DNA of 33,254 bases from Deltaproteobacteria bacterium (GTDB lineage Bacteria > Desulfobacterota > GWC2-55-46). The first letter of the stretch is position 1, and each line of letters starts with the position of its first letter. Below the pieces are notes generated by a model, which had not been told where the DNA came from, ran no database searches, and worked only from the letters and a program-made list of their open reading frames with translations. Made by a program: the position numbers and the translations under genes. The stretch lies in the NCBI GenBank assembly GCA_016219025.1, contig JACRCM010000108.1, forward strand, positions 1 through 33,254, in the 5' to 3' direction. Below are positions 14,582 to 22,327 of this stretch, piece by piece.

Positions 14582-15070
14582 ATGCCGTCATTCGACATCG
14601 TATCGAAGGTAGACGTACAGGAGGTTGACAACGCAGTAAATCAGGCCATAAAGGAGATACAGCAGAGGTTCGATTTTCGAGGCTCCAAGAGCGAGATAAA
14701 GTGGGAGAAGAAGGACGACATAACCGTCACGGGTGACGACGACAACAAGCTCAAGAGCGTCATAGACGTGCTCCAGTCCAAGTTCGTAAAACGCGGGGTC
14801 TCGCTTAAATCCCTTGAATACGGCAAGGTCGAGGACGCATCAGGCGGCTTGAAGCGCCAGGTAATAAAGATACGCCAGGGCATACCCACGGAAAAGGCAA
14901 AGGAGATAACAAAGCTCATAAAGGACATGAAGGTCAAGGTGCAGGCGCAGATACAGGACGAGCAGGTGCGCGTCACCGGCAAGAAGATAGACGACCTGCA
15001 GGAGGTCATACAGGCGCTCAAGGCAAAGGAATTCGATATAAACCTTCAATACGTCAACATGAGGGACTGA
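14582..15070 (+). CDS. yajQ: YajQ family nucleotide-binding protein (DUF520)
   Basis: This 162-residue protein matches the YajQ/DUF520 family along its whole length: [22 protein letters not shown] at the start, [26 protein letters not shown] and ending [11 protein letters not shown]. The fold has two ferredoxin-like domains. Members bind nucleotides, and the Xanthomonas homologue binds cyclic di-GMP and acts with a transcription factor. CCGGAGG just upstream supports the ATG at 14582. It lies between lolA and prmA on the same strand with short gaps. With two REC-PilZ genes elsewhere in the window, a c-di-GMP link is possible but unproved here. Confidence 0.95.
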   Translation: MPSFDIVSKVDVQEVDNAVNQAIKEIQQRFDFRGSKSEIKWEKKDDITVTGDDDNKLKSVIDVLQSKFVKRGVSLKSLEYGKVEDASGGLKRQVIKIRQGIPTEKAKEITKLIKDMKVKVQAQIQDEQVRVTGKKIDDLQEVIQALKAKEFDINLQYVNMRD

Positions 15071-15136
15071 ACCGGCCGCGTCTATCAGACTATGCGGCGC
15101 TCCTTTTTAGACACTTTGACCCTGCCCGGATATCCC

Positions 15137-16063
15137 ATGCAAAAAGACTGGATTGAAATAAGGGCGTCCGGCCCGCGTCCGGCCAAGGACGAGGCCGTGG
15201 CGCTCCTCGTGGCCGCCGGAAGCCCCGGGGTGGTCGAGGCGGACGAGGGTCTGCCCCTGCCCTTCGCCGTCTCCCACAGCGCGGGCGGGATAGACGCGCC
15301 GGAGTCCGGGCGGGCGGAGGCCTCCTTGACGGGCTATATCCCAAATCCCTCCTCCTCCGCGCTCAACGCCTTGCGAAAAGGACTGCAAGGGATCGGCTGG
15401 GCCGCTAAGAGCGCCCCGTATGCGCATTCCGACTGGTCTTCCAAGTGGAGGAAGGGCCTCAAACCCGCGCGGGTTTCATCAGGTGAGCGCTCCATCGTCG
15501 TGAAGCCGGCGTGGAGGAACGTCAAGAAGAGAAAGGGAGAGGCCGTCATAGAGATCGACCCGGGCATGGCGTTCGGCACCGGCTCCCACGCCACGACAAA
15601 GACGTGCCTCAAGGCGCTCCTGACGCTTGTGGCCGCGGGGGCGGTGAGACCACGGTCTTCCACCCTCCTCGACGTCGGCACCGGCACGGGCGTCCTTGCC
15701 ATTGCAGGCGTAAAACTCGGCATGAAAAAGGCCGTTGGCCTCGACATAGACCCTGACGCGATAGCCGCGGCCCGCGCCAACGCGAGGCTGAATGCGACCC
15801 GCGTCGCGTTGAGCATGAGGGCCGTGGAGGAGACGCGGGGCAGGTATTCATTGGTCTTTGCGAATATCCTCGGCAACGAACTCCTTCGCCTTGCCCCGGC
15901 CCTGGCGGACAGGACGATGCCGGGCGGCTATCTCATACTCTCCGGCATGTTGAAGACCGAGCAAGAGGCCGTGACCCCGGCCTTCGTTGCCCTCGGATTC
16001 GAGCGGTTCAAGAAATATTCGTCCGGGGAGTGGGCCACCCTCGTTCTGGTAAAGACGCCATGA
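15137..16063 (+). CDS. prmA: Ribosomal protein L11 methyltransferase PrmA
   Basis: PrmA trimethylates ribosomal protein L11 using S-adenosylmethionine. From the ATG at 15137 the protein has 308 residues and begins MQKDWIEI, like other PrmA proteins; an ATG at 15092 would add 15 atypical residues. The N-terminal L11-binding domain is followed by the catalytic domain, with GMAFGTGSHATTKTCLKAL, the SAM-binding LLDVGTGTGVLAIAGVKLG and the motif FANILGNELLRLAP. The ribosome-binding site is weak. The stop overlaps the rsmE start (ATGA), so the two RNA/ribosome-modifying genes are co-translated, as often seen. Confidence 0.93.
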   Translation: MQKDWIEIRASGPRPAKDEAVALLVAAGSPGVVEADEGLPLPFAVSHSAGGIDAPESGRAEASLTGYIPNPSSSALNALRKGLQGIGWAAKSAPYAHSDWSSKWRKGLKPARVSSGERSIVVKPAWRNVKKRKGEAVIEIDPGMAFGTGSHATTKTCLKALLTLVAAGAVRPRSSTLLDVGTGTGVLAIAGVKLGMKKAVGLDIDPDAIAAARANARLNATRVALSMRAVEETRGRYSLVFANILGNELLRLAPALADRTMPGGYLILSGMLKTEQEAVTPAFVALGFERFKKYSSGEWATLVLVKTP

Positions 16064-16797
16064 GGAGGTTCTTCGTCGAGGACATCCGCGAGGACTCGGC
16101 AACCGTTGAGGTTGCCGGCCCCGAGTTCAGACATCTTGGCAAGGCGCTGCGCCTGCGTGAGGGCGCGATAGTCTCCCTCTTCAACGGAAACGGGCTCGAA
16201 CTTACGGGGAGGGTCGAGACGATAGACGCCGGCCGCGCGGTGGTCAGGGTGGGGAGTATTTCGTGGCGGATAAGGGAGAGTCCGGCCGACATCAGCCTCG
16301 TGGCCGGTCTCGTCAAGGGAGAAAAGCCGGACCTGATAATCCAGAAGGCCACGGAACTCGGCATAAAGGAGATTACGTTCTATCCGGCTGACAGGTCTGT
16401 CCCGGTTGCGGACGAGGCAAAGGCCGATGAGCGTCTCGTCCGCTGGCGCAGGATCGCGGTTGAGGCGGCGAAGCAGTGCGGCAGGACCGTCCTGCCGGAG
16501 ATTGACATCGCGCCCGGCCTCAAGGCGGCCATCGCGCATCGGGACGGGCTTTTAAAGGTTTTTTTCTGGGAAGGCGAAAAGAAGAGACGGTTCTCCGGCG
16601 CCCTCTCCGGCCAGAATGCCTCCAGGGGGGCCGTGCTCCTCATAGGCCCGGAGGGCGGATTTTCGGACGAGGAGGCGCGTATCGCGCTGGAAGCGGGCTT
16701 TGTCTCCGTGAGCCTCGGCCCGAGGACGCTCCGCGCCGAGACCGCCGCGATAGCCGCGATGGTAATGGCGCAGCACGCGCTCGGGGACATGGGATGA
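16060..16797 (+). CDS. rsmE: 16S rRNA m3U1498 methyltransferase RsmE
   Basis: RsmE methylates N3 of uridine 1498 in 16S rRNA. The 245-residue protein starts MRRFFVEDI at 16060, the family's normal beginning (an upstream in-frame ATG at 16030 lies inside prmA). An N-terminal PUA-like RNA-binding domain with FRHLGKALRLREG precedes the SPOUT knotted domain. That domain is seen in LVKGEKPDLIIQKATELGI, LLIGPEGGFSDEEA and SLGPRTLRAETAAIAAM, which form the SAM pocket. The four-base overlap with prmA indicates an operon. Confidence 0.94.
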   Translation: MRRFFVEDIREDSATVEVAGPEFRHLGKALRLREGAIVSLFNGNGLELTGRVETIDAGRAVVRVGSISWRIRESPADISLVAGLVKGEKPDLIIQKATELGIKEITFYPADRSVPVADEAKADERLVRWRRIAVEAAKQCGRTVLPEIDIAPGLKAAIAHRDGLLKVFFWEGEKKRRFSGALSGQNASRGAVLLIGPEGGFSDEEARIALEAGFVSVSLGPRTLRAETAAIAAMVMAQHALGDMG

Positions 16798-16808
16798 AGG
16801 CGGCTTGC

Positions 16809-16837
16809 TTGCATAATGCCGAGGGATATGTTAAATA
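16809..16837 (+). promoter_or_regulatory. Possible promoter upstream of the 99-residue gene
   Basis: TTGCAT (16809-16814) and TAAATA (16832-16837) are 17 bp apart, with TG just before the -10 box (16829-16830). This is a moderate sigma70 match after rsmE. Confidence 0.4.
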
Positions 16838-16867
16838 TCACTACGGGGGAGCGCGTAGTTCGGGGCA

Positions 16868-17167
16868 ATGGACGTTCAACACGGGGGGCGGATGGAGATC
16901 GGTTTCAATCAGAACTTCAAGTACAAGGGCGTGGTCTGCCACGTCCAGACCGAGGACGGCGGGGTGAACAACCCGGTGATCACCACGCACATATTCAAGG
17001 ACGGCGGCACCATATTCGCGTCAAGACGCGCGAGTTACGCCGACGCCGTCAACGCGACCGACCGCGACGAGCAGGTCAAGCGGATGATGCGCGAGCAGAC
17101 CATCGCCCTCCTCAAAGACCTCAAGGCGGGCAAGTTCGACCACCTGATAGAGCGGAATAAGGAATAG
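16868..17167 (+). CDS. Small conserved hypothetical protein
   Basis: This 99-residue soluble protein contains GFNQNFKYKGVVCHVQTEDGG, NPVITTHIFKDGGTIFASRRASYADAV and a charged C-terminus (EQTIALLKDLKAGKFDHLIERNKE). I recall similar short proteins in deltaproteobacteria and relatives, where the block F-YKG-x-HVQTED-x-NPVI-T is conserved, but I know no function for them. There is no signal peptide or membrane segment. The start could be ATG 16868 or ATG 16892, which follows a GGGGGG run and gives MEIGFNQNF. It sits between rsmE and hisS. The composition and codon pattern look like real coding sequence. Confidence 0.75.
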   Translation: MDVQHGGRMEIGFNQNFKYKGVVCHVQTEDGGVNNPVITTHIFKDGGTIFASRRASYADAVNATDRDEQVKRMMREQTIALLKDLKAGKFDHLIERNKE

Positions 17168-17184
17168 ACCGCGGCGCCCCGCCC

Positions 17185-17213
17185 TTGCCGCAAGACCGCC
17201 CGTAGCTTATCTT
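17185..17213 (+). promoter_or_regulatory. Probable hisS promoter
   Basis: TTGCCG (17185-17190) and TATCTT (17208-17213) are 17 bp apart, leaving about 18 nt of leader before the ATG at 17238. A short inverted repeat GATTC-AC-GAATC (17217-17228) lies in that leader. Confidence 0.5.
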
Positions 17214-17237
17214 AGAGATTCACGAATCGCATTCACT

Positions 17238-18479
17238 ATGACCATCACCGCCGTAAAGGGCTTTAACGACATATTGCCGGGTGAATCCCAGGTCTGGAGG
17301 CTCATCGAGGAGACCGCGTGGCGCGTCTTCTCGTCTTACGGCTATGCCGAGATAAGGCTCCCCATCGTCGAGAAGACCGAGCTATTCCTGCGCTCCATCG
17401 GCGAGACGACCGACATCGTGGAAAAGGAGATGTACTCGTTTGCCGACAGGCACGGCGACGGGTTGACGCTCCGGCCCGAAGGGACGGCCTCGGCCGTAAG
17501 GGCCTATATCGAGCACAAACTCTACGCAAGGCCCGTTACCCGGCTCTTCTACCGGGGGCCGATGTTCAGGTATGAGAGGCCGCAAAAGGGCAGGTACCGC
17601 CAGTTCTACCAGATAGGGGCCGAGGCCCTTGGCGAGGCCCACCCGCGCATGGACGCCGAGGCAATAGAGATGCTCATGCGGTTCTTCGGCGAGCTGGGCC
17701 TTCCCGGTGCCGTCTTGAACGTCAATTCGCTCGGCTGTCCTGAGTGCAGGCCCGTATACAAGGAAAGGCTCATCAAATTCCTCGACGGCGTCAAAGACCG
17801 GCTCTGCGAGAATTGCCGGCGCAGGCTTGGGACGAATCCGCTGCGCGCCCTCGACTGCAAGGGCCACGGCTGCATCGAGGCGACCGGGGCCGCCCCGCCC
17901 ATAACCGATGCGCTGTGCGCGGGCTGCAAAGACCATTTCGACAGGGTCAGGTCCGCGCTCCATGAGCGCGGCACAGAGGCGGCGGTCAACCACAGGATGG
18001 TAAGGGGGCTCGATTATTACACGAAGACGACCTTCGAGATAACCTCGACCGGGCTCGGCGCTCAGAACGCCGTGGCCGCGGGCGGCAGGTATGACGGCCT
18101 CGTGGCAGACCTCGGGGGCCCGGCCACCCCGTGCTTCGGCTTTGCCGTGGGCATGGAGCGCCTGGCCCTCCTGCTGAACGAGGCCGGGATAAAAGGCGAG
18201 GCACCTCCGATGAGCGCGTTCATCGCCCTCGGCGGCGAGGCGGCCAAGACGGGCGTCGGACTCGTGCGGCGTTGGAGGGAGGCGGGCGTCCCGGTCGTCG
18301 AGGTCTTAGGAGACGGCGGCCTTAAATCCGGCATGAAAAAGGCCGACCGGCTCGGGGCGGCCTACGCCATAATACTCGGCGAGGACGAACTCAAGGCCGG
18401 GGTCGTGACGGTCAAGGACATGAAGACCGCGGAACAGAGACAGGTCAAGTGGGACGAGGCGGCCGGCCATATAAAGTAA
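17238..18479 (+). CDS. hisS: Histidyl-tRNA synthetase
   Basis: HisRS charges tRNA-His with histidine and is a class II synthetase acting as a dimer. The 413-residue length is normal. Class II motif 2 is seen in RLFYRGPMFRYERPQKGRYRQFYQIG. The histidine-specific signatures are MVRGLDYYTKTTFE and AAGGRYDGLV, and motif 3 is FGFAVGMERLALLL. The C-terminal anticodon-binding domain covers about residues 325-410. A central insertion has cysteines in the pattern CPECRP, LCENCRR, CKGHGC and CAGCKD, which may bind zinc as in some other bacterial HisRS. The start ATG gives MTITAVKGFNDILPGE, the usual N-terminus. A dispersed-repeat region follows the stop. Confidence 0.96.
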   Translation: MTITAVKGFNDILPGESQVWRLIEETAWRVFSSYGYAEIRLPIVEKTELFLRSIGETTDIVEKEMYSFADRHGDGLTLRPEGTASAVRAYIEHKLYARPVTRLFYRGPMFRYERPQKGRYRQFYQIGAEALGEAHPRMDAEAIEMLMRFFGELGLPGAVLNVNSLGCPECRPVYKERLIKFLDGVKDRLCENCRRRLGTNPLRALDCKGHGCIEATGAAPPITDALCAGCKDHFDRVRSALHERGTEAAVNHRMVRGLDYYTKTTFEITSTGLGAQNAVAAGGRYDGLVADLGGPATPCFGFAVGMERLALLLNEAGIKGEAPPMSAFIALGGEAAKTGVGLVRRWREAGVPVVEVLGDGGLKSGMKKADRLGAAYAIILGEDELKAGVVTVKDMKTAEQRQVKWDEAAGHIK

Positions 18480-18489
18480 AGGTCAGACC

Positions 18490-18557
18490 GTAGGGTGGGT
18501 TGCGCCCACCTTACGGAATAACCTCCTCCCCCCGCTTTCGGGGGGAGGAGGTTATTC
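18490..18557. repeat. Two adjacent intergenic hairpins
   Basis: The first pairs GTAGGGTGGG (18490-18499) with CCCACCTTAC (18505-18514) around TTGCG. The second is a perfect 18-bp stem, 18516-18533 with 18540-18557, around the loop GCTTTC. Neither is followed by a T run. Such paired hairpins just after a gene look like dispersed repeats and may also stabilise or end the hisS transcript. Confidence 0.75.
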
Positions 18558-18644
18558 GATTGACAGGCAAGACGGCACCTGCGCGGCTTTTGCCACTGAC
18601 GCCCGGATACGGGGAGTTTATTGTCGTATAATGGTTCTTTGAGC

Positions 18645-18899
18645 ATGGACGCTACCGTCATACTTATAGCCGTATTCATGGTCTTCTTTACCGTCTCGGC
18701 GCTCGCCGCGGCCATATTGTGGTTCATGGCGCCCCTGTCCGTCTTCGGCATGAAGGGCCTGCTCCGCAAGTCCGTTGAGGAGCAGGAGAAGACGAACAGG
18801 CTCCTCCAGACGCTGGCCGATGAACTCCGCCACGGCGTCTACAGGGAAAGGGAAGAGACCCCATACAAGAGGGACGATAAGACGGATAGAGTCCACTGA
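18645..18899 (+). CDS. Small single-pass membrane protein
   Basis: From the ATG at 18645 this protein has 84 residues: a hydrophobic segment (VILIAVFMVFFTVSALAAAILWFMAPL, about 4-30), then a charged helical tail with EEQEKTNRLLQTLADEL that could form a coiled coil. The family is not recognised. A perfect TATAAT lies at 18627-18632, only 12 nt before the ATG, with no clear -35 box and no Shine-Dalgarno sequence, suggesting an almost leaderless transcript. The next gene, a PilB/GspE ATPase, starts 21 bp downstream, so they are probably co-transcribed. A role in membrane attachment of the secretion ATPase is possible but only a guess from position. Confidence 0.65.
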   Translation: MDATVILIAVFMVFFTVSALAAAILWFMAPLSVFGMKGLLRKSVEEQEKTNRLLQTLADELRHGVYREREETPYKRDDKTDRVH

Positions 18900-18920
18900 G
18901 CAGGATGACGCGAGGTTCCA

Positions 18921-20720
18921 ATGTCCACGATGCAGCAGAAAAAAGAGTTGACGCTGGAATACGCCGCCTCGGTGCTGAGGAAGAAGGGGCTCATCACCGA
19001 GATCGACGAGCGCGAGATATTCATCAAGGGCGAGGCCCAGCGCGCGCGTCTTAAAAAGGCGCAGGAGTCGAGCTACGTCTCCAAACGGCGGGGCGCGGTC
19101 GGCGAGTTCATCTCCCCGGCCGAGGTGATAGCCTCGCTCAACGTGACGGTGGCCGGAACCAAGGACAAGCCGCTCACCGAGGACATGATCACCGAGGCCG
19201 TCGCGCGCGAGATTGGCATCCCCTACCAGAAGATAGACCCTCTCAGACTCAACCCGGACGTGGTGACGTCCTACATACCGAGGCCCTTCGCCCAGAAATA
19301 CCTCATCGTGCCGGTCGAGGAGAAGGACAAGGTCGTGACCGTGGCCGTGGCCGACCCGTTCAACCTCGAGGCCGTCGAGAGCCTCAAGTCAACCGGCAAG
19401 CTCACGCTCAAGGTCGGGCTTGCCTCGAAGAGAGACATCCTCAAGCTCGTGCGGGAGTTCTACGGATTCCGCTACTCCGTGGGCGCGGCGGAAAAAGAGG
19501 TCTCGTCGAACACCGAGCTATCCAGCCTCGAACAGTACGTGCGGTTGAAGGGCGCGGTCGAACTCGACGCCACGGACCAGCACGTGGTCAACGCGGTCGA
19601 GTATCTCCTCCATTACGCCTACGACCAGCGCGCGAGCGACATACACATCGAGCCCAAGAGGGAAAAGTCCGTCGTGCGCCTCCGCATAGACGGCATCCTC
19701 CATTACATACACACCATCCCGAAGGCCGTCCACCCGTCGGTCATCTCGCGCATCAAGATGCTCTCGCGCATGGACATCGCGGAGAAGAGGAGGCCGCAGG
19801 ACGGCAGGATCAAGACCGCGTTCCGCGACCTGGAGGTGGAGCTGAGGGTCTCGACCCTCCCCACGGCCTTCGGCGAAAAGGCCGTCATACGCATCTTCGA
19901 CCCAGAGATACTCTTTCAGGAGCTTCCATCGCTGGGTTTCACGCCCAAGGAATACGAGGTCTTCTCCACCTTTCTCAGGAAGACCTTCGGCATCATACTG
20001 GTCACCGGGCCGACCGGCTCAGGCAAGACGACGACCCTCTATTCGGCCCTCAAGTTCCTCTCGTCGCCCGAGGTGAACAGCGTGACCATAGAAGACCCCA
20101 TAGAGATGGTCGTGGAGGAGTTCAACCAGGTGGGCGTGCAGTCGCAGATAGGCGTGGACTTCGCAAACTCGCTCAGGACGATCCTGCGCCAGGACCCCGA
20201 CATCATCATGGTCGGCGAGATACGGGACAAGGAGACGGCCGCGAACGCGGTGCAGGCCGCGCTTACCGGACACCTCGTGCTTTCCACGCTCCACACCAAC
20301 GACGCGCCCTCGTCCGTGACGAGGCTTGAGGATCTCGGCGTCCCGCCGTTCCTGATAAACTCCACCATCATCGGGATAATCGCGCAGAGGCTGGTAAGGA
20401 AGATTTGCCGCAGCTGCGCCAAGACCAGGCTCCTTACCGCGGAGGAGATGCAGTTCCTTCGCGTGAAGGAGCAGGAGTACAAGGTCTCCTACGGCGAGGG
20501 GTGCAACGAGTGCAGGGGCACGGGCTACAAGGGCAGGGACGCGGTATTCGAGGTGCTGGACTTTACCGACGGGATAAGGGCCGTGGTCTCGCAGTCGGCG
20601 GACATCGCCCTCCTTGAGAAGACGGCGAGGGAACAGGGGATGAGCGCGCTGCGCGAGAGCGCCATACGCAAGATGCTCGCCGGGATAACGACCTACGAAG
20701 AGGTAATATCGGTTACTTAG
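18921..20720 (+). CDS. GspE/PilB-type secretion or pilus-extension ATPase
   Basis: This 599-residue cytoplasmic ATPase powers type IV pilus extension or type II secretion. An N-terminal MshEN-like domain (about 75-180) precedes the catalytic domain. Walker A GPTGSGKTT starts at residue 363. The Asp box region is VNSVTIEDPIE, Walker B DPDIIMVGEIRD is at 425-436, and the His box is STLHTNDAPSSVTRLEDLG. The zinc-binding cysteines are C496, C499, C528 and C531. The N-terminal extension and MshEN region fit PilB better than a minimal GspE, but no pilin, PilC or secretin gene is nearby, so the exact system is unsettled. Confidence 0.92.
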   Translation: MSTMQQKKELTLEYAASVLRKKGLITEIDEREIFIKGEAQRARLKKAQESSYVSKRRGAVGEFISPAEVIASLNVTVAGTKDKPLTEDMITEAVAREIGIPYQKIDPLRLNPDVVTSYIPRPFAQKYLIVPVEEKDKVVTVAVADPFNLEAVESLKSTGKLTLKVGLASKRDILKLVREFYGFRYSVGAAEKEVSSNTELSSLEQYVRLKGAVELDATDQHVVNAVEYLLHYAYDQRASDIHIEPKREKSVVRLRIDGILHYIHTIPKAVHPSVISRIKMLSRMDIAEKRRPQDGRIKTAFRDLEVELRVSTLPTAFGEKAVIRIFDPEILFQELPSLGFTPKEYEVFSTFLRKTFGIILVTGPTGSGKTTTLYSALKFLSSPEVNSVTIEDPIEMVVEEFNQVGVQSQIGVDFANSLRTILRQDPDIIMVGEIRDKETAANAVQAALTGHLVLSTLHTNDAPSSVTRLEDLGVPPFLINSTIIGIIAQRLVRKICRSCAKTRLLTAEEMQFLRVKEQEYKVSYGEGCNECRGTGYKGRDAVFEVLDFTDGIRAVVSQSADIALLEKTAREQGMSALRESAIRKMLAGITTYEEVISVT

Positions 20721-20775
20721 CGGCGCGCAAAAAAGCCATCAATCCATAATTGCCGTAATTGATAGAGGAGAGCAT

Positions 20776-21384
20776 TTGCGCATAACAAAGGCTGAATTCA
20801 TCGCCGCGGCGTACAAACCCGCGCAGTACCCTGCGGGCGCGTTGCCGGAGGTCATTCTGGTCGGCAGGAGCAACGTCGGGAAGTCGTCCCTGATAAACGC
20901 CATAGTCGGCGTTAAAGGGCTTGCAAAGACGAGTTCGGTTCCGGGCAAGACGCAGACGATAAACTTCTACAGGATAAACGACGGGTTCTACCTCGTAGAC
21001 CTGCCGGGCTTCGGCTACGCGAACGTGCCCAAGAGGGTGAAGAAGTCGTGGGAGGCGATGGTGGCGGCCTACGTGAACGAGCGCGCCAACCTCCGGGGCG
21101 CGGTGGTCATACTCGACCCAAGGAGAGACCCCGGGGACGTCGAGGAGGGGGTCTACAGGTGGCTCCTCGGGGAATGCATCCCGCGCGCCACCGTGCTTAC
21201 AAAGAGCGATAAGCTCTCCCGCAACGAGATGCACTCAAGGCTCGCGGCCATAAAAAAGGCGATCCCCGACCCCGGCCCCATAGCCTTTTCGTCGGTGACC
21301 GGCGAGGGAAAGATAGCGCTCTTGAGAAGGATTCAAGAGATGCTGGAGGGGGGCGGGGGCGCCGGGATCAATTCTGATATCTAA
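20776..21384 (+). CDS. engB: Ribosome biogenesis GTPase EngB (YsxC/YihA)
   Basis: EngB is an essential small GTPase of large-subunit assembly. The 202-residue protein has all GTPase motifs: G1 GRSNVGKSSLIN, G2 threonine within PGKTQTINFY, G3 DLPGFGYA, G4 TKSDK and G5 SSVTGEG. The start codon is TTG at 20776, set by GAGGAG at 20765-20770 five bases upstream, giving MRITKAEFIAAAYKPAQYP, the normal family N-terminus. The 55-bp gap before it contains the short inverted elements ATCAAT and ATTGAT (20738-20743 and 20758-20763). Confidence 0.94.
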   Translation: MRITKAEFIAAAYKPAQYPAGALPEVILVGRSNVGKSSLINAIVGVKGLAKTSSVPGKTQTINFYRINDGFYLVDLPGFGYANVPKRVKKSWEAMVAAYVNERANLRGAVVILDPRRDPGDVEEGVYRWLLGECIPRATVLTKSDKLSRNEMHSRLAAIKKAIPDPGPIAFSSVTGEGKIALLRRIQEMLEGGGGAGINSDI

Positions 21385-21391
21385 AAAAGAC

Positions 21392-21420
21392 TTGACAAAA
21401 CCCTGAAAAGAGGATTTATA
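21392..21420 (+). promoter_or_regulatory. Sigma70-type promoter of the CpoB-like gene
   Basis: A perfect -35 box TTGACA (21392-21397) and TTTATA (21415-21420) are separated by 17 bp, 37 bp before the start codon at 21458. Confidence 0.75.
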
Positions 21421-21457
21421 AGAGGGGGGCGTTTCATCAGGCGCTCCAAGAGGGATT

Positions 21458-22276
21458 ATGAGGAATAAGACCGGATTATTGACCGCGGCCGCCATAGCGT
21501 TCGCGCTTGCCGCATCCCTTGGCGGGTGCGCGGCAATGGAAGAGCACGAAAAGACGCTCGCGGATCTGAACCGCCAGGTCGCGGACCTGAAGGCGCAGCA
21601 GACGGCGTCGGCTGCGCGCATGGATGAGTTGGATAACAGGTTTCACCTGCTTCAGGAAAAGCTCCAGTCCGCGCAGGCGGCCCGCCCCGCGGAGGCCGCC
21701 CAGGCCATGCCGCCGGAGGGTCTGAAGGTAGTGAGCCTCGGGGTTGACGATAAAACTGGCGGCAAGGCGGCCGATAAGACCGCGGCGCGGCGTTCAGATG
21801 ACGGCGCTGCTGTTGCCGCCGGCCAGGGATCTGATAAAATTGAGGTTGAGGACCTTGCGGCCGGGACAGCGGCGCAGGCGCAGGCGGAACCCGGGCCCGA
21901 CGCCCTTTATGCGCGCGGCCAGGACCTGTTCATGGCAGGCAGATACGCGGAGGCGAGGGAGGCGTTCGGAAGGCTTGCGGAGCTATATCCCAAACACGGA
22001 CTCGCGGACAACGCGCTATACTGGACGGGCGAGACGCATTACTCGGAGAAGTCATTCCAGAAGGCCCTCGACGTCTTTCTCGACGCGGTGGAAAGATATC
22101 CCAAGGGCAACAAGGCGCCGGATAGCATGTTGAAGGCCGGGTTCTCCTACATGGAGGTCAACAACCCGGAGCGGGCCAGGGAGACCCTCTCCGCGCTCCT
22201 TGCGCGTTACCCGGATTCAGAGGCGGCGGTGCGGGCGAAAAAGACGCTTTCAAGACTTGGCGGAGCGAAGAAATAG
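21458..22276 (+). CDS. CpoB/YbgF-like lipoprotein with coiled coil and TPR repeats
   Basis: This 272-residue protein is exported as a lipoprotein: the signal sequence ends in the lipobox LGGC (cysteine near residue 24). A coiled-coil segment follows (HEKTLADLNRQVADLKAQQTA, about 30-75), then an alanine-rich linker. The C-terminus is three TPR-like units from LYARGQDLFMAGRYAEAREAFGRL to ARETLSALLARYPDSEAAVRAKKTL. That layout matches CpoB (YbgF), which coordinates peptidoglycan synthesis with Tol-Pal-driven outer-membrane constriction. E. coli CpoB is soluble in the periplasm; lipidated forms occur in other lineages. No tol or pal gene is nearby. It has its own strong promoter and precedes a LysM protein. 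Confidence 0.85.
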   Translation: MRNKTGLLTAAAIAFALAASLGGCAAMEEHEKTLADLNRQVADLKAQQTASAARMDELDNRFHLLQEKLQSAQAARPAEAAQAMPPEGLKVVSLGVDDKTGGKAADKTAARRSDDGAAVAAGQGSDKIEVEDLAAGTAAQAQAEPGPDALYARGQDLFMAGRYAEAREAFGRLAELYPKHGLADNALYWTGETHYSEKSFQKALDVFLDAVERYPKGNKAPDSMLKAGFSYMEVNNPERARETLSALLARYPDSEAAVRAKKTLSRLGGAKK

Positions 22277-22327
22277 CGGATGGGCGTTGAGGCCGGACGT
22301 TAACCGACTTAAAAAAGGATGGTCAAT

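Noticed and set aside
15092-15136. Upstream ATG for prmA
   Set aside because: The added 15 residues do not fit the family N-terminus, while ATG 15137 gives the usual start.
18560-18588. TTGACA at 18560-18565 as a promoter for the small membrane gene
   Set aside because: No -10-like sequence is present 16-18 bp downstream; the TATAAT at 18627 is too far away to pair with it.
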